This document shows positions 10,051-19,771 of a stretch of 64,000 nucleotides of DNA, piece by piece. This DNA is from Acanthosoma haemorrhoidale (lineage: Eukaryota > Arthropoda > Insecta > Hemiptera > Acanthosomatidae). The stretch is taken from positions 35,541,520 through 35,605,519 of the forward strand of contig OV884012.1 in assembly GCA_930367205.1 (NCBI GenBank), read 5' to 3'. The notes under the pieces are model-generated. The model was not told the DNA's origin, made no database searches, and saw only the letters and a program-made list of their open reading frames with translations. A program made the position numbers and the translations under genes. The first letter of the stretch is position 1. Each line of letters starts with the position of its first letter.

Positions 10051-10140
10051 TTGATTCATGGAGCTTCGGTATTTCCAGCCCGGAGGCTGCCGCTATCTGC
10101 TCCATAAGGTCTGTGTCAAGGCCGCGTCTCGCTGCTCTGT
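10039..10140 (-). other. Candidate internal exon on the minus strand (unrecognised)
   Basis: On the minus strand an acceptor-like TTAACATCAG precedes 102 bp that end at a donor-like CCAG|GTACCT. One frame is open throughout and reads RAARRGLDTDLMEQIAAAS then GLEIPKLHESSPAP. The exon would be symmetric (phase 1 in, phase 1 out). GC is well above the surrounding DNA. I do not recognise the protein, and no partner exons were found in the window. The plus strand is also partly open here, so orientation is uncertain. Confidence 0.25.
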
Positions 10141-11605
10141 CTGATGTTAATATATTTCTAGATTAAAAATAATAAAATTACTGTACAAATTGTACTGAGT
10201 ATTTGATATATATATATAATATTCACTTATTTATATGTTGGAAAACAGAAGAAATAAACCTACAACTAAAAGACTAATTTATCAAGGATCGGTAATTGTT
10301 CCTTAAGAATAAGGTCTTCATGTATCTTCTAGTTGAAACATTAATCACAACACGTTTTACTAGACTTTTGTTTACAAAGTGGATGTCAGTGGTATATTAT
10401 ACACCATGTAACCACTACAGTATATAGTCGGGAGGTGTTTAGCCTTGACTATTATATTATTCTTAGGAATTTATTCTGTATTATCCGCATTTTAATGAAG
10501 TTGTTTTCTCGAAGTTTGTGTAGTACCAGTTCAATCCAGGGTGAAATTGAAATTCACTGCATTTACCCAGATTGTTTTTTTATTAATTTGATTGATTCAC
10601 GAAAAATTGACCAACCGATGGCGATTCTTCAAATTGTAAGCAGTACGAGAACATTGGATGTCAAATCGCAAAATAAACCATTTCGTAATGAAGGTGCCGA
10701 TCCTTGAATTCATCATTGTAAAACATGTCTTAAGTTGACTAGATCGGTAAATCAGATTGTTTTTTTTAAAAAACTTCTTTGAAATTGTAAGCGAAATCTA
10801 GAACACAAGCATCCCTGAGACGGAATGAGGACGACCTGCCTAAAATAGGGAGAACGTGTGTTGAAATAAGATAGTACTTGGCCTCTTGGCTTTTTACATT
10901 ATGCGATTTCGAACAAAAATTAATTTTGTTTAATTTCTAAAAATATTAATGATATCTGTATTCATATTTGTAATCGTAGATTGTAGAAAAAACAGCCATG
11001 TCAAGGTTTTCTTGCAAGCCGGCAGTATTAGGTAAACCGCCTTGTACCAATGTGCCACTACCTACTTAGTATGTCGTTAGCATTGCAGACATCACATGAG
11101 CAGAAACCCCTGATGGGTAATTTTACTTCCTCCTAACAGGACCAATGCTTACAACATTTTAAATAAACGACGTCCAGTACAGTTCTAGTTTTTCTTCTAA
11201 TTTTTATTCTTTCTCCTAAGTTGTATTCTTCTGTTGCGGTCTTATTTGAAGTTCACCGACAAAGTTCACACACTGGATGTAATCGATTTGTTCAAAATGG
11301 AACAAGTTTATTCGATTTAACAGATATAATTTGTTAGACAAAAAAATTCGAATGTTACTCTACTTATATGTCCCAAAACGAACATTACTGGTATCATTAC
11401 ACTAATAAATATTTACAGGTACTTCAAACATAAAACGTCCCCACTCTTGTTTGGTTAGAATGTCTTCTTACCGACGAGCTATGCGGTTACTTAACCCAGC
11501 AATGTTCAACGTTTTAATATTAATAGGTGTTTTAATTTAATACGGATGAACATTAATTAATTTAACAAAGAATGGATGTCTTTCCTCACTGATATTTTAT
11601 CATTA
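10141..11605. other. Intergenic DNA, nothing recognised
   Basis: AT-rich sequence. The 90-codon frame at 10435-10707 has no visible domain or signal and is treated as chance. Confidence 0.5.
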
Positions 11606-11834
11606 ATCCCGTAACGCGGCTGACGTAGGAGCGTGGGGGACTTCCCAAGACTCCGCTTCCTCCTTCGAACGCGAGGGAGGTGACAACCATGTGGCGGGGG
11701 CCACCCTTGGGGGGCCTCTGGGCTGTTTGTATATATAGTATGAATGAAAATTGCAAAATGGTATGAATGAGATCATTCATCACAATTACTTATAGCCCAA
11801 TCAGGCAGATCGTAATTTTATCATTATAAAGTTG

Positions 11835-11835
<1 letters not shown>
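11606..11835 (+). mobile_element. Jockey-type retrotransposon, 3' UTR fragment
   Basis: Plus-oriented, severely 5'-truncated copy of the 3' end also present at 14.5-15.2 kb, 38 kb and 58 kb. Shared blocks are ACGCGGCTGACGTAGGAGCG, GAGGGAGGTGACAACC, GGCCTCTGGGCTGTTTGTA and the tail block GGCAGATCGTAATTTTA. It contains no RT coding sequence. The end abuts a long (TA)n tract. Confidence 0.8.

Positions 11836-11904
<69 letters not shown>
11836..11904. repeat. (TA)n microsatellite
   Basis: About 34 uninterrupted TA dinucleotides directly following the 3' end of a retrotransposon fragment. It may have grown from the element's A-rich tail. The ORF of repeated Tyr-Ile on the minus strand is an artefact. 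Confidence 0.9.
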
Positions 11905-11907
<3 letters not shown>

Positions 11908-14504
11908 ATCAAATAACAGAGGCCTTTCGTACCTTTTAATGCTAAGATATAGAACATAAGCAAGATAAACACATAATAACATAAAATGTTACAGGCAGAA
12001 GTTGTAGACAGCCCTACATATTTGTCGTTACATACCAACTTGCAATTAGCTATGGTAAACTCGCTCCTTTAGTTACACATACCTCATCTGTAACCCAGGG
12101 AGTACCTCCACCTCTATTACGTGCGTCAAACCGCAATATTTCTCTACGTATGAGGGTCTAAATGCTAAAAAAATATTTTCCATCATCATGTGGTGGTCAA
12201 CCAGGCATTAGAACCCTTATTATTTATTTCTTAATTTTATTAACCAAGTACCTCCCTCCAAACATTAGGTAACACTCCTTACCTAGTATAGTATTACCTT
12301 AATGTAATTATCAGTGATACTTCAATGAGATGTTCACTTTTATTCACCCAGATCACTTCGATATATAACAATGAAATATATTATGAGGCACTGATGGAAG
12401 ACTACCGTTATGTCTTAGACAAATTTCAATAAGATATTAATTGGAGTAGGAACTCAGTTTCTCTTACCCCTGTCACCTAACCCCGTCAAGTGCTTACCCG
12501 ATGGGAAAAGTAATCCTTAGTGGACGAGCATTGAATGCGTTATACTCATAAGTAAGTGATATAATTATCATCGACATAATTACAAAAGATAAAAATCCAT
12601 TTGATCGTCTTTTACTTTTACATTTGATTACAATCTATAAAGAATACCACACCAGCTCATATTAAATATTAAAACGTGACATTTCACATTGTTATAAAGC
12701 TGTTCTTAGTAAAATTATTGATCATATAAAAACCTTATTTATTTTATCTTTTTGCATAAGTAAACAAAATTAGCTTAAATAAAACGATATGTAATTACTT
12801 GACCAATAACTCATACGGAACGTGGTGTCTGAAGTGGTTTAAAGTATAGGAGGCATTGTAAACTGGAGGAAGAACTATACCAAACAGGGGTTACTTAATG
12901 CTGCAAATTGTGCTTTCTACTTCCTGTCAGGTCGTGGAAGCTACTTTCTTCTGTCACGGTGAACCTCGATTAGGAGCAGGGGTGAAAAATTAATCGATTT
13001 TCACTTCATTTCTTGCCTTGTTATGGGAATTCCGCGAAATGCTACTTTTTCTCAAAGTAGGTTGCTTGCTTTTTATTTTTTCAATACATCAACTATCGTT
13101 ACACTTACTCAGAATGTGAAAGAACACTGTAGATAAGTATATCGGATGAGAGCCGCGCGAGAATTTTGCGTGAGCTGAAAATGCTAAAATTTTGATTAGA
13201 TTATTGAAAAAAAAAAAAATTATATTTTGTCCGTATACTACCCGTTCATCATGAGCGATGGAGTATAGACGGTTGTGTTGCTGAATACACGTTAGAAATT
13301 TCACAGAGTAATCCTATGGTAGAACACGCAGACGGATAATTGACACCTACCAATTTGAAGGCGAATCATCTACCTTTTGGCTGGAAACATATCAATAAAA
13401 ATCGATTCCTTCATTAATTGTGTAAGCTATTTCACGTTTGCAGTTATGTATTGACGATACAATTAAATGCAAATGTATGTTTTCATTTTGGAATTTTACA
13501 CTCTATTTAATGGTGGGGAAGATCGTACAATACAAGTCCGCTTGGATCTTATTTATTATTCGATAAAGCCTGTCAAAGGTAGGCCATTATTTGTACGGAG
13601 TTTTCTTTTTTCCGCTCACTTTGTCTTGTTAGCCGTGGAGAGATCTTATCACCTGGCGTTGATTCATCTCGACGATGAAGAGAAGACCGAACCACAACAA
13701 CATATAATTATTAAATACATTAAATATAATCGGCCTAAAAAAGATGTCAGATCTAAAACACTCCTCCGTCAGTAAGTCGTTTTTATAACCACACATTATG
13801 GGCGTGTTTAGGTTTGTTTTTTTTGGCTTTTTTCTACCAAGACTTCTCAAGCCTGATGCCTAACTGTGATGTCGTTTTTTTTTTTTGCAACTCACCCAAA
13901 TTACAAAATTATCTTTAGTACAAAATATTAAGTAAAGTAAATTTCTCAGCAGCATAGATATATATTACGATTTAATAATAAAGAACATGGAAAAACGAAT
14001 TAAAACGGAAAAATGGGGATCGTATTTCGAACTCACTAGCTAAGAAAATATCTAGGATATTATTTCTAGAACACATAAAAGTACAAAACTATATCACTAT
14101 AACCTGTATCATCATGCTTAGCTAAATTAAAAATGGTCTCCTAAAAAGAAATTCGATAGAAAGATATTCCACCAACAGTTTTTAGAGCTAACAACTTGTT
14201 CGCCCGATCTTAATAGTTTGTTAGTAGAAAATAAACCAAGACGTTTGGTTGTTAGGAATATTTGATCCACGGGTCACTTTTTTTATATATAATTATGTAG
14301 TATTCAAAAACAGTTAAATTAATACAATAAATAAATATGATTTTATTTGTTATTTTTTTTTATGTTTCGCCTTTATGTACTGCCATCTCAGTTCGGAGAG
14401 AGATACATTTTGCCAGGGGTCACCCACTCCTATTTAAGAAAGTTCGATCTAGCGATGTGAACCCAGACTATTTATATCGTGAAGCATATTATAGTTATCT
14501 AAAT
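11905..14504. other. Intergenic DNA without a recognisable gene
   Basis: AT-rich DNA. A 102-codon frame (13467-13775) and its antisense partner show no domain, biased composition or splice context that would support a gene. Confidence 0.5.
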
Positions 14505-15203
14505 GTAGTAACTGTACATACTACTTAAAAGGACATCCCATCTCTCAATAGAAAATAAATTACTAATCTACGGGGGGCGACACAAAAGTCGGATATCAAG
14601 CGTATTGAATCCTTCCAATCAAAATTCCTGAGAACAATAGTAAATGCCCCTTATTACATCATCAAAAAAAACCTTCATAACGATCTTAATATACCTTACA
14701 TTCTTGAACTCATCCCTTCCAAGTTCATGAAATTCCATAGTAACCTATCCAACCATCCTAATCCCGCTGCACAGTCATTGCACTTCCCTACTCGTCCCTA
14801 TAATCCTCCTCGGAAAATAAAACGGCAGTGGCCTCGTGCCCTGCTATAAACACGTGACAGTGGCCAGTTTCTCCAATTATATCCTGAGCCTCTGTGGCTC
14901 TTGCGCTCTTCATCTGCCTCCACTGGCTCGTATCTTCTCATACACGTTATTGGTGACGCGGTGGACGGAGGAGCGTTGGGGACTTCCCAAAACTCCACTT
15001 CCTTTTTCGCATGGGAGGGAGGTGACAACCATGTGGATTTGGGAGGTCTCTGTTTGAAAATATTTTATGAATGAACGAGTTAATGAGAGTTGTAAATATG
15101 GTATGAATGAGAACCTTTATCACAATTACTTATTGCCCAATAAAGCAGATTGTAATTTTACCACAATAAAGATTCTCCCTAAAATAATAAAATAAATAAA
15201 TGT
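14505..15203 (+). mobile_element. Jockey-type retrotransposon, 3' end with RT C-terminus remnant
   Basis: Plus-oriented, 5'-truncated copy. It begins in the segment encoding LSIENKLLIY and then lacks about 40 bp compared with the 38-kb copy. It resumes with SFQSKFLRTIVNAPYY and ILELIPSKFMKFHSNLS, and ends the ORF with KIKRQWPRALL. A 3' UTR follows with the conserved GAGGGAGGTGACAACC and GCAGATTGTAATTTTA blocks, then an AATAA-rich tail. The deletion and frame changes make it a dead copy. Confidence 0.85.
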
Positions 15204-15404
15204 AGTATTTAAAAAGTAAAATGCAGAGCATGGATGGCTATTAGTGTATTGCATTTTTACTATTTAATTTATATTTGATTGAACGATATCAGGCTCAACC
15301 AAGTGCTGGTTAGGCCCAATCAAATTGGGGTTCCACGCCTCTATAGGATTCAATTATTATCGTGCCTCAAGTCTTCTAATTCTGTATTTATCCAAGCGAA
15401 AGAA
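15204..15404. other. Intergenic DNA, nothing recognised
   Basis: Short AT-rich spacer between a Jockey fragment and a tRNA-like repeat. Confidence 0.5.
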
Positions 15405-15500
15405 AAATTCTTGGGTTTTGAACCAAGAACCGTAAAAAGTCTTGGGTTTTGAACCAAGAACCGTCATTTCATGAAGCGGTTATACTAACTAACAAAATAT
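15405..15500 (-). mobile_element. tRNA-like SINE head with duplicated B-box segment (candidate)
   Basis: The minus strand reads GTTAGTTAGTATAACCGC (A-box-like), then GACGGTTCTTGGTTCAAAAC (B-box-like). The part around TTGGTTCAAAACCCAAG occurs twice, at about 15411-15434 and 15440-15463. The block GGTTCTTG-TTCAAA recurs at 24.5 kb, which supports a repeat family rather than chance. No complete cloverleaf forms. Confidence 0.4.
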
Positions 15501-16265
15501 TGGTTAATAAAAAAAGCATTTAAGAAAAACATGGTGAAGACGTTGATTCTTTGATAGACTAGCAATTTTCTTCTTAAATCTTTTCAATTTGTGCCTTATT
15601 TCTCTAAGGTCTGACACATAAACTGAAGAGGTATGAGTAAAGATTCCTACTTCTTCTGAGCCCACAATAACAGCAATTACCAAATTTCTGTACCAATTAA
15701 TCAAATTGGATGATTGGTCGTTCGGGTGTTTAAAATTGCGCCCACAACTACAGCCTAATTGGTGGAGTTTGTGGTGCTTATTGGATAATTTACGATAATA
15801 ACAGTTGTTGTTATTATTATTTTAACGTCTATAAATGAGTGATAATTATTCACATATTATTCTTTCCGACTCAGCGCTGGAGATGGAAGGTACCTGTGCT
15901 TGCTTGGTTCCTCGTCTAGGCACCCTTCACCGATGCCTTTCATTTATTACGGCGCTTTATCGTCGCCCTAGTTGTTGGTCGAAGGAAATTATGTAGTCGT
16001 TAAAGATAGCGATAAAATACAAAAAAAAATTACAGGGCAGTACACAACTTCATTGGTCCTTACAGCGGTTGAGTCCGTTGGTTCGTTTATGATGTAGTTG
16101 GATTTCGAAAGTGCTATTGAATGGACGAAACATAAATTTTAACGCTGAACTTTCAAAATGGTATTTTAAGTGCTGAGGACGACCTCAGGAAGTAATTTAT
16201 GAAGAACTGAGATATATAAGGCCAAATATATGTAAATTAAACTGTAATGGACTATCGGATAGTTT
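15501..16265. other. Intergenic DNA, nothing recognised
   Basis: AT-rich DNA. A 66-codon minus-strand frame at 15504-15704 has no recognisable feature. Confidence 0.5.
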
Positions 16266-16420
16266 AATCACGATAAAAGACTAGATAATCCCTTGCGAGA
16301 AACCTTTATTCGTTACGTACAGGGCAGGAAAAGTGTACTTAAGATAAATGTCTAAAGCGTAAAAAGAGCCTAAAGTAACAAAGTACGTAAAAGAGATGTA
16401 CACAAGGGGTACAATCTCGG
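16266..16420 (+). repeat. Dispersed repeat B, copy 1
   Basis: Aligns in the same orientation to 18496-18638. Shared blocks include CTAGATAATCCCTTG, GAGAAACCTTTA, GTTACGTACAGGGC, AAAAGTGTACTTAAGATAAA and GAGATGTACACAAGGGGTA. This copy has about 12 extra bases near AAAGTACGTAAAAG. The family is not recognised and no ORF is present. Confidence 0.85.
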
Positions 16421-17475
16421 GATTTTATGAGTTTTTCGTAAGGTACTAAACATTATTCCTGTCAAATTTAAAGATTGACAATCTGACAATAATTAGAAAT
16501 TAAAGTCTTCGCTCTACGTTCATACTATATAGTCCCTTTTTGAATATATATATATATATATTCAAACCTACCTCATTTTTCACCATTTCTCTTTTTACTT
16601 TATTTGATCAATTTAACTTAACTACCTTGCCAGGTCCGTCATGAGATCTTTAATTCAAATTGTTTTTTTGTCTTTGACATCGGAATTTATTCCGATTAAA
16701 TCGCCCGATCTCAAGGCTAATGTTGTGGTTATTAATAAATTGAGAAACTAGGAATTTTTAAATATATTCAAATAAAATGGTTATGTCAAATAATTATAAT
16801 TAACATAGAGTATTGACAAAATGTATAAAAAATATTCAAATCCTTTTAAATTACGATAGCTACTACTAATTACAAAACATGAATTTGAGCTCAATTTTTT
16901 GAATGGATCCATAATAATAAACAATATTCATAACACCAACCTACAACTTATCCGCCCATCTGTCTCAACACACCATGGTATTGAATAACGTTCAACTGCT
17001 TTTCTTCTCTTCTCTTCCTGTAATTCAACCAACGTTACTTTCTACTGTTGGTTCTTCAATAGTATGGTAACCGCCAATTCGGGAGCTTGCCACTGCGTTC
17101 TTCTCGACGGCTGTGCTAAGACTGTCTGGTTTATCTCATCCCCACTCCTAGGAGTATAAGGGAAAATGACCCTTACCATATGTGAAGGTTCATGATCTTT
17201 ATTCTCAAATATCATGAATGTTACAATATATTAGATTTATCGATAAACAAAATTATTAAGCGTACCTCTTTTAGCTAAATATTGTTCAGCAGAAACCACC
17301 AAACATTTGGTAAGGAAGATGGCTGAGAAAAATTGAAATTATAAGAACAGTAGTTTTTATTTTTTTCATTCAGCTACATCAGTTTTTTATATATTTGTAC
17401 AGGCAATGATACTAATATAAATACATAAAAGACAGAAATTAGTGAAATATTTCTGACTGTATCGTTGATTTACAG
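16421..17475. other. DNA upstream of the tetraspanin exon
   Basis: AT-rich. Includes a short (AT)n tract at about 16543-16561. Ends in TGATTTACAG, the acceptor of the tetraspanin exon. No promoter could be identified. Confidence 0.5.
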
Positions 17476-17582
17476 ATAATGAAGATCAGCACATGATGAA
17501 GGTGAAGAACCGGAGGAAATCAGGCTGCTGCTCGGTCAACTTTGCCAAGAACTTCTTCCACATCTACAACTTCATTTTCCTG
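17476..17582 (+). CDS. Tetraspanin (CD151-like), exon with N-terminus and start of TM1
   Basis: Encodes the cytoplasmic N-terminus of a tetraspanin, a four-pass membrane scaffold that organises integrins and other receptors at the cell surface. The exon follows the acceptor TGATTTACAG and ends at the strong donor CTG|GTAAGT. The reading frame, fixed by phase-0 joining to the next exon, contains two adjacent ATGs (17493 and 17496). After them come KVKNRRKSGCCSVNF and AKNFFHIYNFIFL, with the juxtamembrane cysteines typically palmitoylated in the family and the beginning of TM1. The frame is also open upstream to the acceptor (NEDQH), so either ATG may be the start or a further 5' coding exon may exist. 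Joining to 45102 gives a continuous TM1. Confidence 0.85.
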
Positions 17583-17681
17583 GTAAGTCTGAATATAAAT
17601 ATATGGTATAGCGACCGCTAACTATATATGTAAATTACCCTACACTCTGGTTCATAATGTATGATAATATAATGTAAATCT

Positions 17682-18270
17682 TGTAAGCTTCTTTGGAATA
17701 AATCAGGGTCGCGGCACGTAGTACGAACACCGACAGACGGTAATAAATCATAGAGAGGTCGGAAGTCGTAGACAGCAACTCAAAGGGGTACGGCTATAAA
17801 CCTACACGAATTAGCCACCTTCCTGCCATAAACACACCCTTTTTATCCCAACGGCCATACAGCAAAGTGGTCACCACGTATCATAAAACATGCCCCTGTC
17901 AGCAACTGCACCTCTCGCGAGGGAGGGGAGATGATATAAAAAGGTGAGGGAATAAGGAGAAAACACTACTCTCTCTCCCTGCTGTCCTATGAGTCGTCAC
18001 GCTGTCTGCCGAGTCTTCCGACCACCTGCCGCCCTCAGTCTGCTACGCAGCCGTGCCCCGTTTGAACTCTGAACCGGTATTATCATTTATGCTACCTCTC
18101 TACCTTTTTCTTTTGAACATAGTGTCTTGTCGGGACACATTCCTATCAATAAATGGAGTCAGATATAAAAATGCCGACATGGAACAATGGTCCATGTTAT
18201 AAACTGCATCAATCCGCACTTGTCGCCAGGGCTAGAGTGATCAGGCACTCCCCTAGTGACGCCCCCGACA
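17682..18270 (-). mobile_element. Old solo-LTR-like copy, family A, diverged
   Basis: On the minus strand the start TGTCGGGGGCGTCAC resembles the family A start. The block TATCTGACTCCATTTATTG matches the 5.5-kb copy, as does GTGTCCCGACA. GAGAGAGTAGTGT and a TTATAT motif follow in the family order. On the plus strand GATATAAAAAGG and CAATAAA look like a TATA box and polyA signal, so an independent LTR read on the plus strand cannot be excluded. Ends are approximate and no target-site duplication is evident. Confidence 0.45.
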
Positions 18271-18495
18271 ATGGTTATAGGAAGAAATATTATTATAATA
18301 GCCGATCCATGGATAAGTGGATTTTTTTTCTCATCGTAGCAAATACTATTACAGTGCCTCATAAATTTTTATTTATTAAGTAAATTGTGAAATGAATCTG
18401 TAAAGGAATCCTATTGAGATGTGACCCGAGTTCGGGATTCGTGATTTTCTCACTAATTTCTTAAAGTTATTAAATGTTAGTTAGTAGTTTATACA

Positions 18496-18638
18496 CCATA
18501 AAAGGCTAGATAATCCCTTGGGAGAAACCTTTAATTGTTACGTACAGGGCTGGAAAAGTGTACTTAAGATAAATGTCTAAAGCGTAAAAAGGGCTTGTAC
18601 AGCAAAAGAGATGTACACAAGGGGTAAATACTTTTACC
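18496..18638 (+). repeat. Dispersed repeat B, copy 2
   Basis: Second copy of the 16266-16420 sequence, about 2.2 kb downstream in the same orientation. The first copy lies before the tetraspanin exon and this one after it. Confidence 0.85.
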
Positions 18639-18645
18639 CGACTCG

Positions 18646-18688
18646 ATACTCGATTACTGTTGCTATAGTAATGATAGAATATCATTAA
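18646..18688 (+). repeat. 43-bp direct repeat, left copy
   Basis: Starts ATACTCGATTACTGTTGCTA and ends ATAGAATATCATTAA. It matches 19729-19771 with one mismatch. The pair flanks about 1.04 kb that includes an inserted retrotransposon fragment. Confidence 0.85.
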
Positions 18689-19082
18689 GTTAGTAAGCTA
18701 ATTAATAGTTAGTCAGTAAGTTATTAAATGGATATTTCTATTTCGGGTTGTTTAAGATTCAGTCTCTCCAAAATATGGTCATCTGCAGTCAATGTTTCCT
18801 CTGATCAGGCATCATCAGGAGATAGATATGTATATAATTTAAGAACGAAATTTAAGTATTATTTGAGTATAAAATTAACATGATATAACAAATAGATTTA
18901 AGAATAATATAATACAAAAATTAGAATGTAATGAGATATAAGTTACTAACTAAAAAGGTTGGAAAACAATAGTATAAATACAATAGTTTAACAATAAACC
19001 TGTTAAATTTTTTGTCTATTATACTTTGTTGATATATTTTTATATGTACCGAAAATAAAAAATAAAATAGCTGGAACATTGA

Positions 19083-19699
19083 TTTTTTTTTTTCTTAGCT
19101 CTCTAATTATAAGATTAAGGATGAGGGAAAAATAAAGGAATATTTGGGTTGAGCGGATCCTTGTACTAGTAGTACCTGCTTGAAGGTGGTGTGAGGGAAT
19201 TAAGGAGTGTGGGAAGCCTCGGTAGAGGTTGATTGTTACGGTACAGTGGTGAGAGTCCACTGAAGGCTGGGCCTAGAGTCTCTCTTTAGACATGGTGTCA
19301 TGTCTCGGAACAGAGGGTTTTGGCTATGTTTCATCGAGTCAAAGAACTTTATGTGTCTTCTTTGGATGGCTTCGGTGATGGTTCTCGACCTTTTCGTGGA
19401 TGTCGGGAGCCTTCATGTCACGAAAAGGGGTATGACATAGTGCCGTACGCAGGATTTTGTTCTGGAAGCTCTGGAGTCGAGTTATTGTGTTAGTGTGTAG
19501 GAATCGGAAGAGTGGTGTCCCAAACAGTAGAGCTAGCCTCAGGACGCTCTTATATATTAGCAGTTTCAGTCGAAGGGAGTCAGCTTCTTCTGCAGGTGTG
19601 TGTAGAACGTCATGTGTCTGCCTTGGTTGATGCCTAGGTAGCATATGCTGTTGGAAAGTTTGCATTCAGTCCCGTCTATGGTGAAGCTGGGTGGACTGA
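19083..19699 (-). mobile_element. Non-LTR retrotransposon family 2, 3' fragment with RT C-terminus
   Basis: The minus strand encodes the end of a reverse transcriptase-type ORF2: SPPSFTIDGTEC, then a block containing YLGI, then SLRLKLLIYKSVLRLALLFG and later RRHIKFFD, with frame breaks. The longest intact piece is 108 codons (19339-19665). A poly(T) run at about 19083-19093 is the A-tail seen on the plus strand. AACATTGA occurs at 19075-19082 and 19700-19707, a likely 8-bp target-site duplication. The protein resembles the 30.9-kb fragment more than the 38-kb Jockey family. Confidence 0.75.
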
Positions 19700-19728
19700 A
19701 ACATTGAAATTCGCTAGAAGGAATTTAA

Positions 19729-19771
19729 ATACTCGATTACTGTTGCTAGAGTAATGATAGAATATCATTAA
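19729..19771 (+). repeat. 43-bp direct repeat, right copy
   Basis: Second copy of 18646-18688, lying 21 bp beyond the inner target-site duplication of the retrotransposon fragment. Confidence 0.85.

Noticed and set aside
11835..12038. Minus-strand frame ending in repeated Tyr-Ile
   Set aside because: It is a translation of the (TA)n microsatellite.
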